Source: an uncultured Clostridia bacterium (GTDB lineage Bacteria; Bacillota; Clostridia; Christensenellales; Aristaeellaceae). From it: a stretch of 64,000 nt of DNA. Location: contig CAMVHE010000002.1 in assembly GCA_947167215.1 (NCBI GenBank), forward strand, positions 1 through 64,000. The letters are read 5' to 3'. Within the stretch, counting starts at the first letter, position 1, and every line of letters starts with the position of its first letter. The translations under genes and the position numbers were made by a program. Positions 33,725-42,438 of this stretch are shown in pieces. The notes under the pieces were generated by a model. The model worked only from the letters and a program-made list of their open reading frames with translations. It made no database searches and had not been told where the DNA came from.

Positions 33725-33738
33725 TGGGATGACGAAAT

Positions 33739-34473
33739 ATGGATGAAAACAGAATTGTACAGAGCAATGTACAGGTATTTATGCGGGGCGTAAGGGACGG
33801 CATCCCGGTCGCTCTCGGCTATCTGGCGGTTGCCTTTTCTCTTGGAATAGCAGCCCGCAATGCAGGCCTCGGGCCGTTTCAGGGCTTCATCACCAGCATG
33901 CTGAACATGGCGTCTGCCGGTGAATACGCAGGCTTCACATCCATGGCCGCCGACGCTACGTATATCGAACTGGCGGCAGTAACCTTTATTGCCAATGCAC
34001 GCTATCTGCTGATGAGTGCCTCTCTTTCCCAGAAGGTGGGACCGCAGACACCTGCAGTGCACCGCTATCTGATGGGCTTTGCGGTGACGGATGAACTCTT
34101 CGGTCTTTCCATCGCTCAGAAGGGCTGGCTGAACCCGTTTTATCTCTATGGCGCTTATATGATTTCCATGCCTGCCTGGTCATCCGGTACGGCGATCGGC
34201 ATTATCGTTGGAAATCTGCTGCCTCTGCGGGCGGTTTCGGCGCTCAGCGTGGCCCTTTACGGAATGTTCCTGGCAGTCATCATTCCCCCTGCAAGAAAGA
34301 GCCGTCGGATTCTGATCCTGGTGGCACTGAGCTTCGCATTGAGTGCCCTGTGTACCGTGCTGCCAGGCATTTCAACACTATCCTCAGGAAGCAGGACGAT
34401 TCTGCTGACGCTGCTGATTGCCGGCGGTGCAGCCGTTTTCTTCCCTGTCCGTGAAGAGGAGGAAGCCAAATGA
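33739..34473 (+). CDS. azlC: AzlC family branched-chain amino acid exporter, large subunit
   Basis: 244 residues, inner-membrane protein. The AzlC signature DGIPVALGYLAVAFSLGIAA and the segment FIANARYLLMSASLSQKV are clear, as is GFAVTDELFGLS. AzlC and AzlD together export branched-chain amino acids and their analogues. It overlaps azlD by four bases. Confidence 0.93.
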   Translation: MDENRIVQSNVQVFMRGVRDGIPVALGYLAVAFSLGIAARNAGLGPFQGFITSMLNMASAGEYAGFTSMAADATYIELAAVTFIANARYLLMSASLSQKVGPQTPAVHRYLMGFAVTDELFGLSIAQKGWLNPFYLYGAYMISMPAWSSGTAIGIIVGNLLPLRAVSALSVALYGMFLAVIIPPARKSRRILILVALSFALSALCTVLPGISTLSSGSRTILLTLLIAGGAAVFFPVREEEEAK

Positions 34474-34778
34474 CACACAATACCTGGATCTATATCCTTA
34501 TCATGGCCGGTGTCAGCTATATGATCCGTGTGCTGCCTCTGACGCTGATCCGGAAGCCGATCACCAATCGTTTCCTGCGCTCCTTCCTGTATTACGTGCC
34601 GTATGTTACACTGGCCGTGATGACGTTTCCCGCCATCGTGCAGGCAACGCAGACCCCGGTTGCCGGGGCGGTTGCCCTTATTGCTGGCGTTCTGCTGGCA
34701 TGGTTCGGCTTCGACCTCTTTGTGGTGGCCGCATCCTGCTGCGGTGTGGTTCTGCTGCTGGAGTGGATGATCCTGTAG
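34470..34778 (+). CDS. azlD: AzlD family exporter, small subunit
   Basis: 102-residue membrane protein with the AzlD pattern: MAGVSYMIRVLPLTLIRKPI, then FLYYVPYVTLAVMTFPAIV, and a C-terminal hydrophobic stretch. Partner of AzlC; four helices expected. Last gene before a terminator at 34900. Confidence 0.93.
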   Translation: MTHNTWIYILIMAGVSYMIRVLPLTLIRKPITNRFLRSFLYYVPYVTLAVMTFPAIVQATQTPVAGAVALIAGVLLAWFGFDLFVVAASCCGVVLLLEWMIL

Positions 34779-34899
34779 AAGGAATCCCCCTGTGTCGGAA
34801 GGCTGGCAGAAGGCCGTGGGACGGAAGCTTTCCGGTTCTCCGTCCGCTGCCATTGCATGCGCAGTCCTGCTCATAAGATGAATCAGATGAATAAGCCAG

Positions 34900-34933
34900 C
34901 CGGCTCTGTGGAACAATCCATGGAGCCGGTTTT
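34900..34933 (+). terminator. Terminator of the azlCD transcript
   Basis: CCGGCTCTGTGGA pairs with TCCATGGAGCCGG (G-T and A-C at two positions), followed by TTTTA. Confidence 0.8.
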
Positions 34934-35087
34934 ATTCCGAGAAGACCGGGAAGGTCGGGAATGCTTCCGATTTCGTGAATATGGATAGCCTGTCTCCGGA
35001 GCAGGCAGGACAGTGAAGAAGGAATTCTGATGGAAGGAAAGAAAAAAACAAGGCAGGCCGCGCAGAAGAAAAGTCAGTCAAAAGAAC

Positions 35088-35116
35088 TTGCAACAGAGGA
35101 GCAAATGCGATATGAT
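35088..35116 (+). promoter_or_regulatory. Promoter of the envelope gene block
   Basis: TTGCAA (35088-35093), 17-base spacer, TATGAT (35111-35116), 49 bases before the GTG. Same hexamers as at 24147, but the spacer is unrelated. Confidence 0.65.
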
Positions 35117-35164
35117 ACGTATGTGAAATTATAGGAAAAGAAAACATATAACGGAGGTAAAACC

Positions 35165-36964
35165 GTGTCAGAAGGGCAAAAGCCTCAAAGACGCAGAAGA
35201 GTTCGGCCGCAGATTCCGGAAACACCGCAGGAGGAACCGCGCCGGATTGTCGTGAGTCATGAAGATGCACCTGACTGGATGGTTTCCGCAGGAGATGTAA
35301 CAGGCGCAGCATCCCGCAGAGTGGGAGGTTCCGGAATCATTTCGAACGGAACGGACAAGCGCAAGAAGGCTCCGACGCAGGGAAAGGAACCTGCGGCAGT
35401 GAAGCAGCCGAAGAATGCTCCGGCGGAAGACGTTCAGCAAGAAGAAGCAATACCGGGTCCCAGGAGGAAAACGGACTCGAAAGTGGTCCGCATGGAACCC
35501 GAAAAGCCCCGCAGCCGGGCGGGACACAAAAAGCAGAAGAAACTTCCGATTGCAAAAATTGTGGGTTTGTCTGCAGCGGGTATCTTGCTGGTGGCCGCAC
35601 TGGTGTCCGGCATTATGTACTTTAATCATCTGCTGGATATCAAGAGGACACTGGATCAGGGAAACAATGTATTCTATCCGAACATCTATATGAACGGAAT
35701 AGAACTGAAGGGAAAAACACTGGATGAGGCTGCAGCAGAAGTGACCAACCAGGTGAACTCCCTGATTTCCAACTTCCGGGTGACGCTGCGCACGCAGGAC
35801 GGGCGCCAGTGGGTTATTACGGGAGAAGATCTCAAAATGAACTATGACGTAGCGGACCAGCTGGATCAGGTATGGTCTATCGGTCATACGGGAAGCTCTG
35901 CGGAACGCTATGAACAGGTAAAGGCCATAGAGGAAAATCCGGTCAGCCGCTATACCACCCTGCGTTATGATCTCACCTCGATCAACCAGATTCTGGCGCA
36001 GATTAAAGCCGAGGTGGACGAGCCGGCAATCAATGCAACGCGCGTAGATGATGATACCAAATGGCCGCCGTATTCCTATACGGATGATGTGCCGGGACAG
36101 ACCCTGGATGTATCCGGACTGAATGATTACATCAGCGGCCTGGTGGAACGGCTGGAGTCGGGAACCGTGGATCTGGTGCCCACGCCGGTTACGGCAGCAG
36201 TAACGCGTGCGGAGCTTGAAGGACGCATCGTGAAGCTGGCCACCTATGAAACTGCTATCGGTGCGACATCCCATGAGGGACGCTTCAAGAATATTCAGGT
36301 AGGCACAGAGAAGTTCAACCATCTGGTGGTGCATGCCGGGGAAACGGTTTCCTTCAATAAAGTGGCCGGAAAGCGCACTGAGCTCAACGGCTATGTGGAA
36401 GCACCGGAAATTGCCTATGGCGAGTACGTAATGGGTATTGGCGGCGGCATCTGCCAGGTTTCGAGTACGCTGTATAATGCTGTGGTCAATGCTGGAATCC
36501 AGGTTGTGACCAGAGTCCAGCATTCCCTGGCGTCCAATTACGTGCCGAAGGGGCAGGACGCCACCGTCTCCGATGGACGTCTTGATTTTGTCTTCAAGAA
36601 TAATACCAACGCGGATCTGTTCTTTGAGACGCAGTACTATAAGAAGAAGAATTACTGGTATACCCAGTTCACGATTTACGGAAGACCGGACCCCAACGGA
36701 TATACCTACAAGATGGAGTCCCAGGTGCGGGAGGAAGTTCCCCTGCCGGAACCCACCTATATCCGGGATACCAAGGCACAGTACGTCGTCTATACGGATG
36801 AAACCTACCAGATCAGCAAAGGAGAGGTAGGATACATCGTGGATGTGTATCTTGTTACCATGGACAACCGGGGATTGGAACTGGGCAGAAAACTCTGGTA
36901 TACAGACAATTACAAGCCACGGGCGCCCAGCTACTATGTGGGCGTCACGCAGCGGGATAAATGA
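35165..36964 (+). CDS. VanW family membrane-anchored protein
   Basis: 599 residues from a GTG with GGAGGT seven bases upstream. A long basic, proline-rich cytoplasmic part (1-130) precedes one helix (IVGLSAAGILLVAALVSGIM). Outside lie two peptidoglycan-binding-4-like regions (NIYMNGIELKGKTLDEAAAE) and a VanW domain: LVVHAGETVSFNKVAGKR, then YVMGIGGGICQVSSTLYNAV and RVQHSLASNYVPKGQDATV. The GGGxCQxSSTLY motif with its Cys is diagnostic. VanW proteins are linked to vancomycin-resistance loci but their role in the cell wall is unknown. The C-terminal tail has no G5 domain. Confidence 0.9.
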   Translation: MSEGQKPQRRRRVRPQIPETPQEEPRRIVVSHEDAPDWMVSAGDVTGAASRRVGGSGIISNGTDKRKKAPTQGKEPAAVKQPKNAPAEDVQQEEAIPGPRRKTDSKVVRMEPEKPRSRAGHKKQKKLPIAKIVGLSAAGILLVAALVSGIMYFNHLLDIKRTLDQGNNVFYPNIYMNGIELKGKTLDEAAAEVTNQVNSLISNFRVTLRTQDGRQWVITGEDLKMNYDVADQLDQVWSIGHTGSSAERYEQVKAIEENPVSRYTTLRYDLTSINQILAQIKAEVDEPAINATRVDDDTKWPPYSYTDDVPGQTLDVSGLNDYISGLVERLESGTVDLVPTPVTAAVTRAELEGRIVKLATYETAIGATSHEGRFKNIQVGTEKFNHLVVHAGETVSFNKVAGKRTELNGYVEAPEIAYGEYVMGIGGGICQVSSTLYNAVVNAGIQVVTRVQHSLASNYVPKGQDATVSDGRLDFVFKNNTNADLFFETQYYKKKNYWYTQFTIYGRPDPNGYTYKMESQVREEVPLPEPTYIRDTKAQYVVYTDETYQISKGEVGYIVDVYLVTMDNRGLELGRKLWYTDNYKPRAPSYYVGVTQRDK

Positions 36965-36985
36965 AAAGGGTAAGGCGGGATGATT

Positions 36986-37570
36986 ATGAAAAGATGGATG
37001 AAAAATGTGCTCATAATGCTCTTTGCTCTGGCATTCCTGATGCCCGCCATGGCAATGGCAGGCAATACGGCTCCCTATTCTCTTAGCAGGGAGAATGTGG
37101 AGATGTCGAGGAGAGAAGATCTTGGCAAGGTTTCCCGCTTTACGGAAAATCGTGGTGTTTACCGCATTGCTGCGAGCAACGAATGGCTTTATCAAGTAAG
37201 ACTGGACAGTATTTCACTGAAACTTTCCCTCTATACGCCGGAAGGCAGGGGAGTACTTCTTCAGGAGAACCTGGTGAAAACGGGCGAGGGCAATAATGTG
37301 CGTCTGATCCTCCGACAGATCAATCGCCGGGGCGGCATGCTCCTGCAGATGGACCAGAAGGCAGTGGATACGCTGGAACGCCTTGGGATCACGGAAATCG
37401 TGGTAGCCGATTATGACCTGTATATTCAGAATGTCTATCAGGTGGCTGAACTGAAGGAAATCCGTTCCATGATGAATCTTAGAGAGACTGAGGAGCTTTG
37501 CGTACGCGGCGAAGGGGATCCGGTGACGGTGGTGGATGAAAACGGTGTCCGCCGCCTTCAGAACCCGTAA
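36986..37570 (+). CDS. Small secreted protein, function unknown
   Basis: 194 residues with signal peptide MKRWMKNVLIMLFALAFLMP ending in AMA. The mature part is soluble and rich in charged residues; DQKAVDTLERLGITEIVVAD and YDLYIQNVYQVAEL are its best-defined segments. I know no family. ATG 36986 is preferred to 36980 because AAGGCGGG lies nine bases upstream. It follows the VanW gene by 21 bases. Confidence 0.7.
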   Translation: MKRWMKNVLIMLFALAFLMPAMAMAGNTAPYSLSRENVEMSRREDLGKVSRFTENRGVYRIAASNEWLYQVRLDSISLKLSLYTPEGRGVLLQENLVKTGEGNNVRLILRQINRRGGMLLQMDQKAVDTLERLGITEIVVADYDLYIQNVYQVAELKEIRSMMNLRETEELCVRGEGDPVTVVDENGVRRLQNP

Positions 37571-37588
37571 GCAGCGGAAGGTGAGAAC

Positions 37589-38287
37589 ATGAAAAAGGTT
37601 GGAATGATCCTGTGTCTCCTGCTGACAGTTTTCTTTACGGCAGCGCTGGCAGACGGAGAACTGTCTGTCACCCAGACTGCCTGCAGTATTGTTTCTTCAG
37701 GAGAGACTTGCTTTATTTACTGTTATGCCCAGGTGCACAATAACACCAGTCAGGTGGTCAGTTTACACCAGGGGACCCTTACGCTGATGGAAGGCAATAC
37801 GCTGATTGCTGCCGAGGATGTGGGCAGAATGTGGCCTGCATTCCTGAACGGAGGGATGGACGGCTTTCTGTTTGATGTGGTGACCCTGGAATCCGAAAAT
37901 GGAGAACCGATCAATGCACCGGGCATTACCGCTGTCAACTATGATCTCAGCATACTGCCGCGGGACGCGGGTTCCGGCAATTTTTACCTGGACAGTACGG
38001 GAGAAATTACCGAACATGAGCACGGCGCGCTGGATGTTGAGTGTTACATTGAAAACCATGGAGAGGGTACTGCCTGGAGTCCTACCGTCACATGCTCTCT
38101 CTATACCAGCGGCGGTTCCATGATCTATGCGGATGCCATAACCCTGGATGATGTTGGGGTGCTGGCAGGAGAAGGCATGGGAGTTCGTTTTCACATCAGC
38201 AGCATTCTGAATGCTCAGTGGCATGATTATGGCGCATATCCGGCAGAAGTCCGGATTCAGGCGACTTACCGGGATGAACAAGACTGA
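37589..38287 (+). CDS. Secreted beta-rich protein, function unknown
   Basis: 232 residues with signal peptide MKKVGMILCLLLTVFFTAAL and cleavage near ALA-DG. Two similar halves are suggested by CFIYCYAQVHNNTSQVVSL and ALDVECYIENHGEGTAW, both resembling FxLYD/Ig-like strands with a conserved Cys. Not recognised further. Reads into the xpaC-telA block without a gap for a promoter. Confidence 0.7.
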   Translation: MKKVGMILCLLLTVFFTAALADGELSVTQTACSIVSSGETCFIYCYAQVHNNTSQVVSLHQGTLTLMEGNTLIAAEDVGRMWPAFLNGGMDGFLFDVVTLESENGEPINAPGITAVNYDLSILPRDAGSGNFYLDSTGEITEHEHGALDVECYIENHGEGTAWSPTVTCSLYTSGGSMIYADAITLDDVGVLAGEGMGVRFHISSILNAQWHDYGAYPAEVRIQATYRDEQD

Positions 38288-38303
38288 CAAGAGGAAGAAA
38301 ACC

Positions 38304-39023
38304 ATGGAAAAGAAGACCATTTATTCGGGAATGCCTTTTATCTGCGGCGGAGTGGGTGTTTTGCTCTATGCGCTTGTTTTCGGCATCGGCTCGGTGCCAA
38401 GCTATCCCATCGCAGCAATTGTGGGGGTGGCAGCTTATTTCCTTGGGAAGCGCGTTTTTCCGGACCAGGTCATTGAAGTGGAAGCAGCACCGAAGTCAGG
38501 AAACGCGGAAGTGGATGCGCTGATTATGGAAGCCAGGGATCAGCTCCTGAGAATCTCCGAGGCAAATGCAGCCATTGCGGATCCGCAGCTTTCTGCACAG
38601 ATTGACGATATCAGTCTGACCTGTAAGGAGATTCTGCAGCGGCTTGAAGAACAGCCGAACCGCATGAATGAGCTGAGGACCTTCCTCCGCTATTATCTGC
38701 CGACGACGGAAAAACTCCTTGCGGCGAGGGCAAAACTGGAATCGGATGCTGCATCCGGCCACAACGGGGAAGTTATTTCCCGCATCCATGAAGCAGTGAA
38801 CCAGGTGCAGTCTGCGTTCCACAAGCAGCTGGAAGCCCTGAATGCATATCGTTTCCTTGATCTTGAGAGTGAAATGGATGTGCTGACCAGCATGCTGAAG
38901 AGCGACGGGCTTACCGGGGAAGCAGAGGATATCCCCGATGTTACCGAAGGACTCCAACAGGAAGCCGAAGAAAAGGTGGAAGATCCTTTTTCCGGTCTGT
39001 TTGCTAAGGGAGATAAAGGATGA
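38304..39023 (+). CDS. XpaC-like (5-bromo-4-chloroindolyl phosphate hydrolysis) family protein
   Basis: 239 residues. Two N-terminal helices (FICGGVGVLLYALVFGIGSV and IAAIVGVAAYFLGKRVF) are followed by an alpha-helical domain with the XpaC pattern RTFLRYYLPTTEKLLAARA. XpaC and TelA genes lie side by side in many Bacillota; their job in envelope stress or toxic-ion tolerance is poorly defined. Start at 38304 because GAGGAAG lies before it. Overlaps telA by four bases. Confidence 0.85.
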   Translation: MEKKTIYSGMPFICGGVGVLLYALVFGIGSVPSYPIAAIVGVAAYFLGKRVFPDQVIEVEAAPKSGNAEVDALIMEARDQLLRISEANAAIADPQLSAQIDDISLTCKEILQRLEEQPNRMNELRTFLRYYLPTTEKLLAARAKLESDAASGHNGEVISRIHEAVNQVQSAFHKQLEALNAYRFLDLESEMDVLTSMLKSDGLTGEAEDIPDVTEGLQQEAEEKVEDPFSGLFAKGDKG

Positions 39024-39970
39024 GCGAGTTTTCACAGCTTGCGCTGGTGCCGGAGCAGGGCATTGAGCCGAAAAAGGAGCAGCTGGATCGGGAAATGCAG
39101 CAGCGCATCGAAGAGACAGCTGCCCGGCTGAACATCCGGGACAGCGGCAGTGTGCTGGCATTTGGGGCAAAAGCACAGAAGGAAATGGGACGTTTCTCCG
39201 ATTTGGCACTGGCACAGATGCTGAAAAGCGATATCAAGCCGCTGGACAGTGTGATGAAAACCCTGACGGATGCCATCCGTTCCTGTTCTTTCAGCAGTGT
39301 ATCCAAGGGATTTCTCAAAAAACTATTTGGCAATGGAACCTCACTGGCAGATCTCCGGCTGACCTATGAAGCGGCAGAACCGCAGATTAACCGCTGTGCA
39401 GATGAACTGACGGACCGCAGGGTTGCCCTGCTCCGGGATTCAGCTCTGCTGGACCGGCTTTATGGGCGCAATGAGGAACTGTACCGGGAACTGTGCTCTC
39501 TGCTCGTGATCGGAGATGAGGCGCTCAGACAGGCCCGAACGTCGGGAGTGCCTGAGCATGCGCTTACCCAGATGGAACGGAGAATGCAGGATCTGAGGAC
39601 GACACGGATGGCAAGTACTCAGCTTGCTGCACAGATCCGCATGATTCAGAGCAATGATCAGCTGACCTGTGAGCGGCTTCAGAGTACGCTGGAAGTGACG
39701 ATACCGCTCTGGAAGGCACAGATGGCGACTGCGCTGGGACTTGCCCGGGCAAACGAGTCTCTGCAGAGACAGAAACAGGCAAGCGGCATGGCGGCACGGG
39801 GCGTGCGCGATACCGCTGCGGACATGCGGCGGCAGACCGGAAAACTGGCGAAAAATGTACAGGAAAGCGATCAGGAACGGGCAGAGGAAATCGCAGAGAC
39901 GCTCCTGAACGAGCTGGATGAAATCGAGAAATCGCTGAAAGAGCAGGAGCAACTGCGTCAGGGAATGTAA
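39020..39970 (+). CDS. TelA-like toxic anion resistance protein
   Basis: 316 residues of the TelA/KlaA family (tellurite and other toxic-anion tolerance), predicted cytoplasmic and largely alpha-helical coiled coil. Family features are FGAKAQKEMGRFSDLALAQM near the start, YGRNEELYRELCSLLVIGD in the middle, and QIRMIQSNDQLTCERLQSTL then TIPLWKAQMATALGL near the end. Slightly shorter than typical (about 350-390). It overlaps xpaC and probably binds it. Confidence 0.9.
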   Translation: MSEFSQLALVPEQGIEPKKEQLDREMQQRIEETAARLNIRDSGSVLAFGAKAQKEMGRFSDLALAQMLKSDIKPLDSVMKTLTDAIRSCSFSSVSKGFLKKLFGNGTSLADLRLTYEAAEPQINRCADELTDRRVALLRDSALLDRLYGRNEELYRELCSLLVIGDEALRQARTSGVPEHALTQMERRMQDLRTTRMASTQLAAQIRMIQSNDQLTCERLQSTLEVTIPLWKAQMATALGLARANESLQRQKQASGMAARGVRDTAADMRRQTGKLAKNVQESDQERAEEIAETLLNELDEIEKSLKEQEQLRQGM

Positions 39971-39982
39971 GGGGGAAACAGC

Positions 39983-40588
39983 ATGGCAGCAATGGCTCAG
40001 GAAAAACAGAAAAAGACAGAGTCTTACAGCGAAACGGCCACCGGGGCGGCAAATTCCAGTCAGCAGCCCAAAAAGACGGTTTCCCGTAAGGTGGGAATTG
40101 TCATCATGGCGGTGATGCTGGTTCTTTCCCTGTTCATAGGCAATTTCAGGGCATTGCAGAAGGCAACTCCCACCGCTTTCCTGCGGCAGGGAGATGTAAA
40201 GTCCATTGTGGAAGACCGGGCGAATGCGGCGACCAATGCAATGACCGTTGCAAAGCGTTCTTCCGCGGATACGCTGTATATCAATGCAGTGGAAAGTGCC
40301 AATAAGGCCTTCTCCTCCGCCAAAACGGCGAGGGAACTGAGCAGAGCCAACCAGGAACTGACGGCTGCAGTCAGCGAAGCGGTGGCAGAGGCACAGAAGA
40401 CCCTGTCCGCAGACGATCAGAAGATGCTGACGCGGGCAATGGATACGTTTACGGAGCAGGGAAGTTTCCTGCGGCAGGAAGCCAGAGAGTACAACAGCCG
40501 GGCAGAAAAGGCAGTTAAACTTTATGAGAGTCTTCCTACCCGCTTTCTGCTGAGTGAACCGGATTATTATGAGGGCATCTCTCAGTGA
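39983..40588 (+). CDS. LemA-like membrane protein
   Basis: 201 residues: a polar N-terminus, one helix (VGIVIMAVMLVLSLFIGNF), then a long helical outer domain. REYNSRAEKAVKLYESLPTR near the C-terminus matches the YNxxV...YNxxxxxxP pattern of LemA proteins, which also begin with one helix and continue as a helical bundle. The identification is by pattern and by its place before a TPM-domain gene, a frequent partner of LemA. Confidence 0.7.
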   Translation: MAAMAQEKQKKTESYSETATGAANSSQQPKKTVSRKVGIVIMAVMLVLSLFIGNFRALQKATPTAFLRQGDVKSIVEDRANAATNAMTVAKRSSADTLYINAVESANKAFSSAKTARELSRANQELTAAVSEAVAEAQKTLSADDQKMLTRAMDTFTEQGSFLRQEAREYNSRAEKAVKLYESLPTRFLLSEPDYYEGISQ

Positions 40589-40851
40589 GAAGCATTTTTG
40601 ACGGATGGGACAGGGAAACCCTGACACAGCTTTACGGGATTGTGACAGGTTCCCCGACAGGACTGGTTGCCCTGGTGGCCCTCCTTCTCATTTTTGTTTT
40701 GCTGGTGGTGCTTATCGGCTTATATGTATCCCATCGGGTTTCCGGCTTCTATATCCGGATTCAGCAGGAAGAAGAAGATGCCAGACGGGAGGAAGAAGAA
40801 CGGGAAGCAGAGGATTCCCGGGAGGACGCGGACAGGGGGGACGATGCATGA
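40585..40851 (+). CDS. Small single-helix membrane protein
   Basis: 88 residues from a GTG in a four-base overlap. One strong helix (GLVALVALLLIFVLLVVLIG) is followed by a Glu/Arg/Asp-rich tail of about 30 residues that could form a coiled coil. No known family. Overlaps the TPM gene by four bases, so all of 38304-41843 is translationally chained except for a 12-base gap. Confidence 0.7.
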   Translation: MRSIFDGWDRETLTQLYGIVTGSPTGLVALVALLLIFVLLVVLIGLYVSHRVSGFYIRIQQEEEDARREEEEREAEDSREDADRGDDA

Positions 40852-41843
40852 AAAAGATTGCAACAGTAGTATTTGCCTTGCTGGTCATGCTGGCCCTGAC
40901 AACAGGTGCCCTGGCCAAGGTGCCGGCAAAGCCCAGTACCTTTTCTTATATTGTAGACTATACGGATACGGTTTCCGCACGAAACCAGACAATCATCGGG
41001 GAATATGGCGAGGCTCTGAGAGAAGCAACGGGCTATTCCGTTGTGGGAGTGGTAGTCAATTTCCTGGATGGAATGGAAGCGGCGGATTATGCAACGGATA
41101 TCATCAATCAGTGGGGCATCGGCAGTGCAAGCGAGGATGACGGTGTGGTCGTTCTGCTGGCTGTCGGGGACCGGCAAATTCAGATCGGTACAGGCTCCGG
41201 CATTGACAGAGTGCTGACGGCTGCCCGATGCGGTGAACTGATTGATAATAATCTTGATTATTTTGCAGATAATAAGTTTGATCAGGGCATGGCTTCCCTC
41301 TATGTGGATGTCTGCAACTATCTCGCCTCAGCCCGGGGCAAGACACTGAATGTTTCAGGAAGCAGTACAAATTACAGCGGAGCATCCGATCCGCAGACCA
41401 GCAGCGAAGGAGGCGATGGCGTGGGCATTTTTTCGACGATCATTACCCTTCTGATCATTTATTTTATTGTGAGCGCCGTTATCAATGGTCTTTCCCGGAA
41501 TCGCGGCGGCGGTGGCTGCCTCAACTGGCTTTTCATGGGATGGCTGTTTAACCGCGGCAACCGCAGATCAAACCGGAATCCTCCAAGGCCGCCGATGGGC
41601 GGTTATCGCAATCCGCCGAGGCCCTCCAGCCGCGGAACACGGAATCCTCCGAGGCCAAGTGCCCCCAGGTCAAGGAATACCACATCCCGTCCCTCCAGCC
41701 GGAGTCCCTTTGGAGGAAGCGGCAGCTCCTTTGGCGGCAGCAGTTCGAGAAGCGGCAGTTCCTTTGGCGGCGGCAGTTCGAGGAGTGGCGGTTCCTTTGG
41801 CGGCGGCTCTTCACGGGGCGGCGGCGCAGGAAGAAAATTTTAA
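40848..41843 (+). CDS. TPM domain membrane protein (YgcG-like)
   Basis: 331 residues. Signal peptide MKKIATVVFALLVMLALTTG; TPM domain at about 30-165 with VVGVVVNFLDGMEAADYATD, EDDGVVVLLAVGDRQIQIGT and the SGIDRVLTAARCGELID segment; then one helix (IFSTIITLLIIYFIVSAVIN). The cytoplasmic or outer tail is low-complexity: repeated NPPRPS-type units, then FGGGSSRSGGS-type repeats ending in GRKF. TPM proteins are linked to photosystem and membrane-protein maintenance in other phyla; here they accompany LemA and TelA. GGGGGG upstream of the ATG serves as a weak ribosome binding site. Confidence 0.88.
   Translation: MKKIATVVFALLVMLALTTGALAKVPAKPSTFSYIVDYTDTVSARNQTIIGEYGEALREATGYSVVGVVVNFLDGMEAADYATDIINQWGIGSASEDDGVVVLLAVGDRQIQIGTGSGIDRVLTAARCGELIDNNLDYFADNKFDQGMASLYVDVCNYLASARGKTLNVSGSSTNYSGASDPQTSSEGGDGVGIFSTIITLLIIYFIVSAVINGLSRNRGGGGCLNWLFMGWLFNRGNRRSNRNPPRPPMGGYRNPPRPSSRGTRNPPRPSAPRSRNTTSRPSSRSPFGGSGSSFGGSSSRSGSSFGGGSSRSGGSFGGGSSRGGGAGRKF
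41605..41832 (+). repeat. Coding repeats in the TPM protein tail
   Basis: Short in-frame repeats encode NPPRP units (around 41575-41670) and Gly/Ser/Arg units of about 12 residues, for instance at 41703, 41730, 41760 and 41790. They share codons, so they look like slippage-prone tandem DNA rather than convergent protein composition. Confidence 0.7.
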
Positions 41844-41865
41844 GCGGCATTCAGCCGCTTTTTTT
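41843..41865 (+). terminator. Terminator of the envelope gene block
   Basis: Perfect 6-bp stem AGCGGC / GCCGCT, 5-base loop, followed by TTTTTT. The first A belongs to the TPM stop codon. Confidence 0.88.
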
Positions 41866-41910
41866 CTGTACATGGGAAGAAATAAAAATGCTCATTCGTA
41901 TTATTAGAGG

Positions 41911-42435
41911 ATGGGAGTGAGATCTTTGGAAAGTAGCGCACAGAATTCCGGCGTTAAGCCGGATTTTGAAACGCTGTATCAGCAATATGGTACGGAAGTA
42001 TTGCGAACTGCCTATTTCTATCTTGGAGATCGCGGACGTGCGGAAGATGTATGCCAGGAAGTATTTGTCAAGTACTGGGGACATGAGAAGGAAGTGCTTC
42101 CCGGAAAAGAAAAAGCCTGGCTGATGACCGTGACCATCAACCAGTGCCGGGATCTGTGGCGGAGTGCCTGGCTGAAGCGTGTGGTACTTGGACCGCCGAC
42201 CATGGAACTCATTCCCAGTGAAAAAGACATCATTGAAGAACGACAGGAAAAAGAGGAACTGATGGGAGCCGTTCAGAAGCTGCCCCAGCAGTTTCGGGAA
42301 GTGGTTCTGCTGTTTTATTATCAGGGATTTGGCATCAGTGAAGTAGCAAAGATTCTCGGGATATCGGAAGGAACGGTTGCGAGCCGGTTGTCCCGGGCAC
42401 GCAGTAAGCTGGAGAAAGCGCTGAAGGAGGTGTGA
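41911..42435 (+). CDS. ECF-type RNA polymerase sigma factor
   Basis: 174 residues. Region 2 contains ETLYQQYGTEVLRTAYFYLG and AEDVCQEVFVKYW; region 4 contains LPQQFREVVLLFYYQGFGIS and ILGISEGTVASRLSRARSKL. The start is uncertain: ATG 41911 touches AGAGG, while GTG 41917 (six bases after AGAGG) and TTG 41926 (eight after GGGAG) have better spacing. The next gene, three bases on, encodes a membrane protein that is probably its anti-sigma partner. The targets are not visible; the envelope block just upstream is a plausible one. Confidence 0.93.
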   Translation: MGVRSLESSAQNSGVKPDFETLYQQYGTEVLRTAYFYLGDRGRAEDVCQEVFVKYWGHEKEVLPGKEKAWLMTVTINQCRDLWRSAWLKRVVLGPPTMELIPSEKDIIEERQEKEELMGAVQKLPQQFREVVLLFYYQGFGISEVAKILGISEGTVASRLSRARSKLEKALKEV

Positions 42436-42438
42436 GAG

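Larger units (their letters stand above)
34779..35164 (+). other. Intergenic stretch before the VanW gene
   Basis: 386 bases with a terminator (34900-34933) and a promoter (35088-35116). No supported reading frame. Confidence 0.6.

Noticed and set aside
35168-37195. 675-codon open frame on the minus strand
   Set aside because: Exact antisense shadow of the VanW gene; no start signals and no recognisable protein. The same holds for the long minus frames at 4354-5436, 12977-14074 and 17381-18685.
41605-41832. CRISPR-like repeat array
   Set aside because: The repeats are short, imperfect, in frame and encode the low-complexity tail of the TPM protein.
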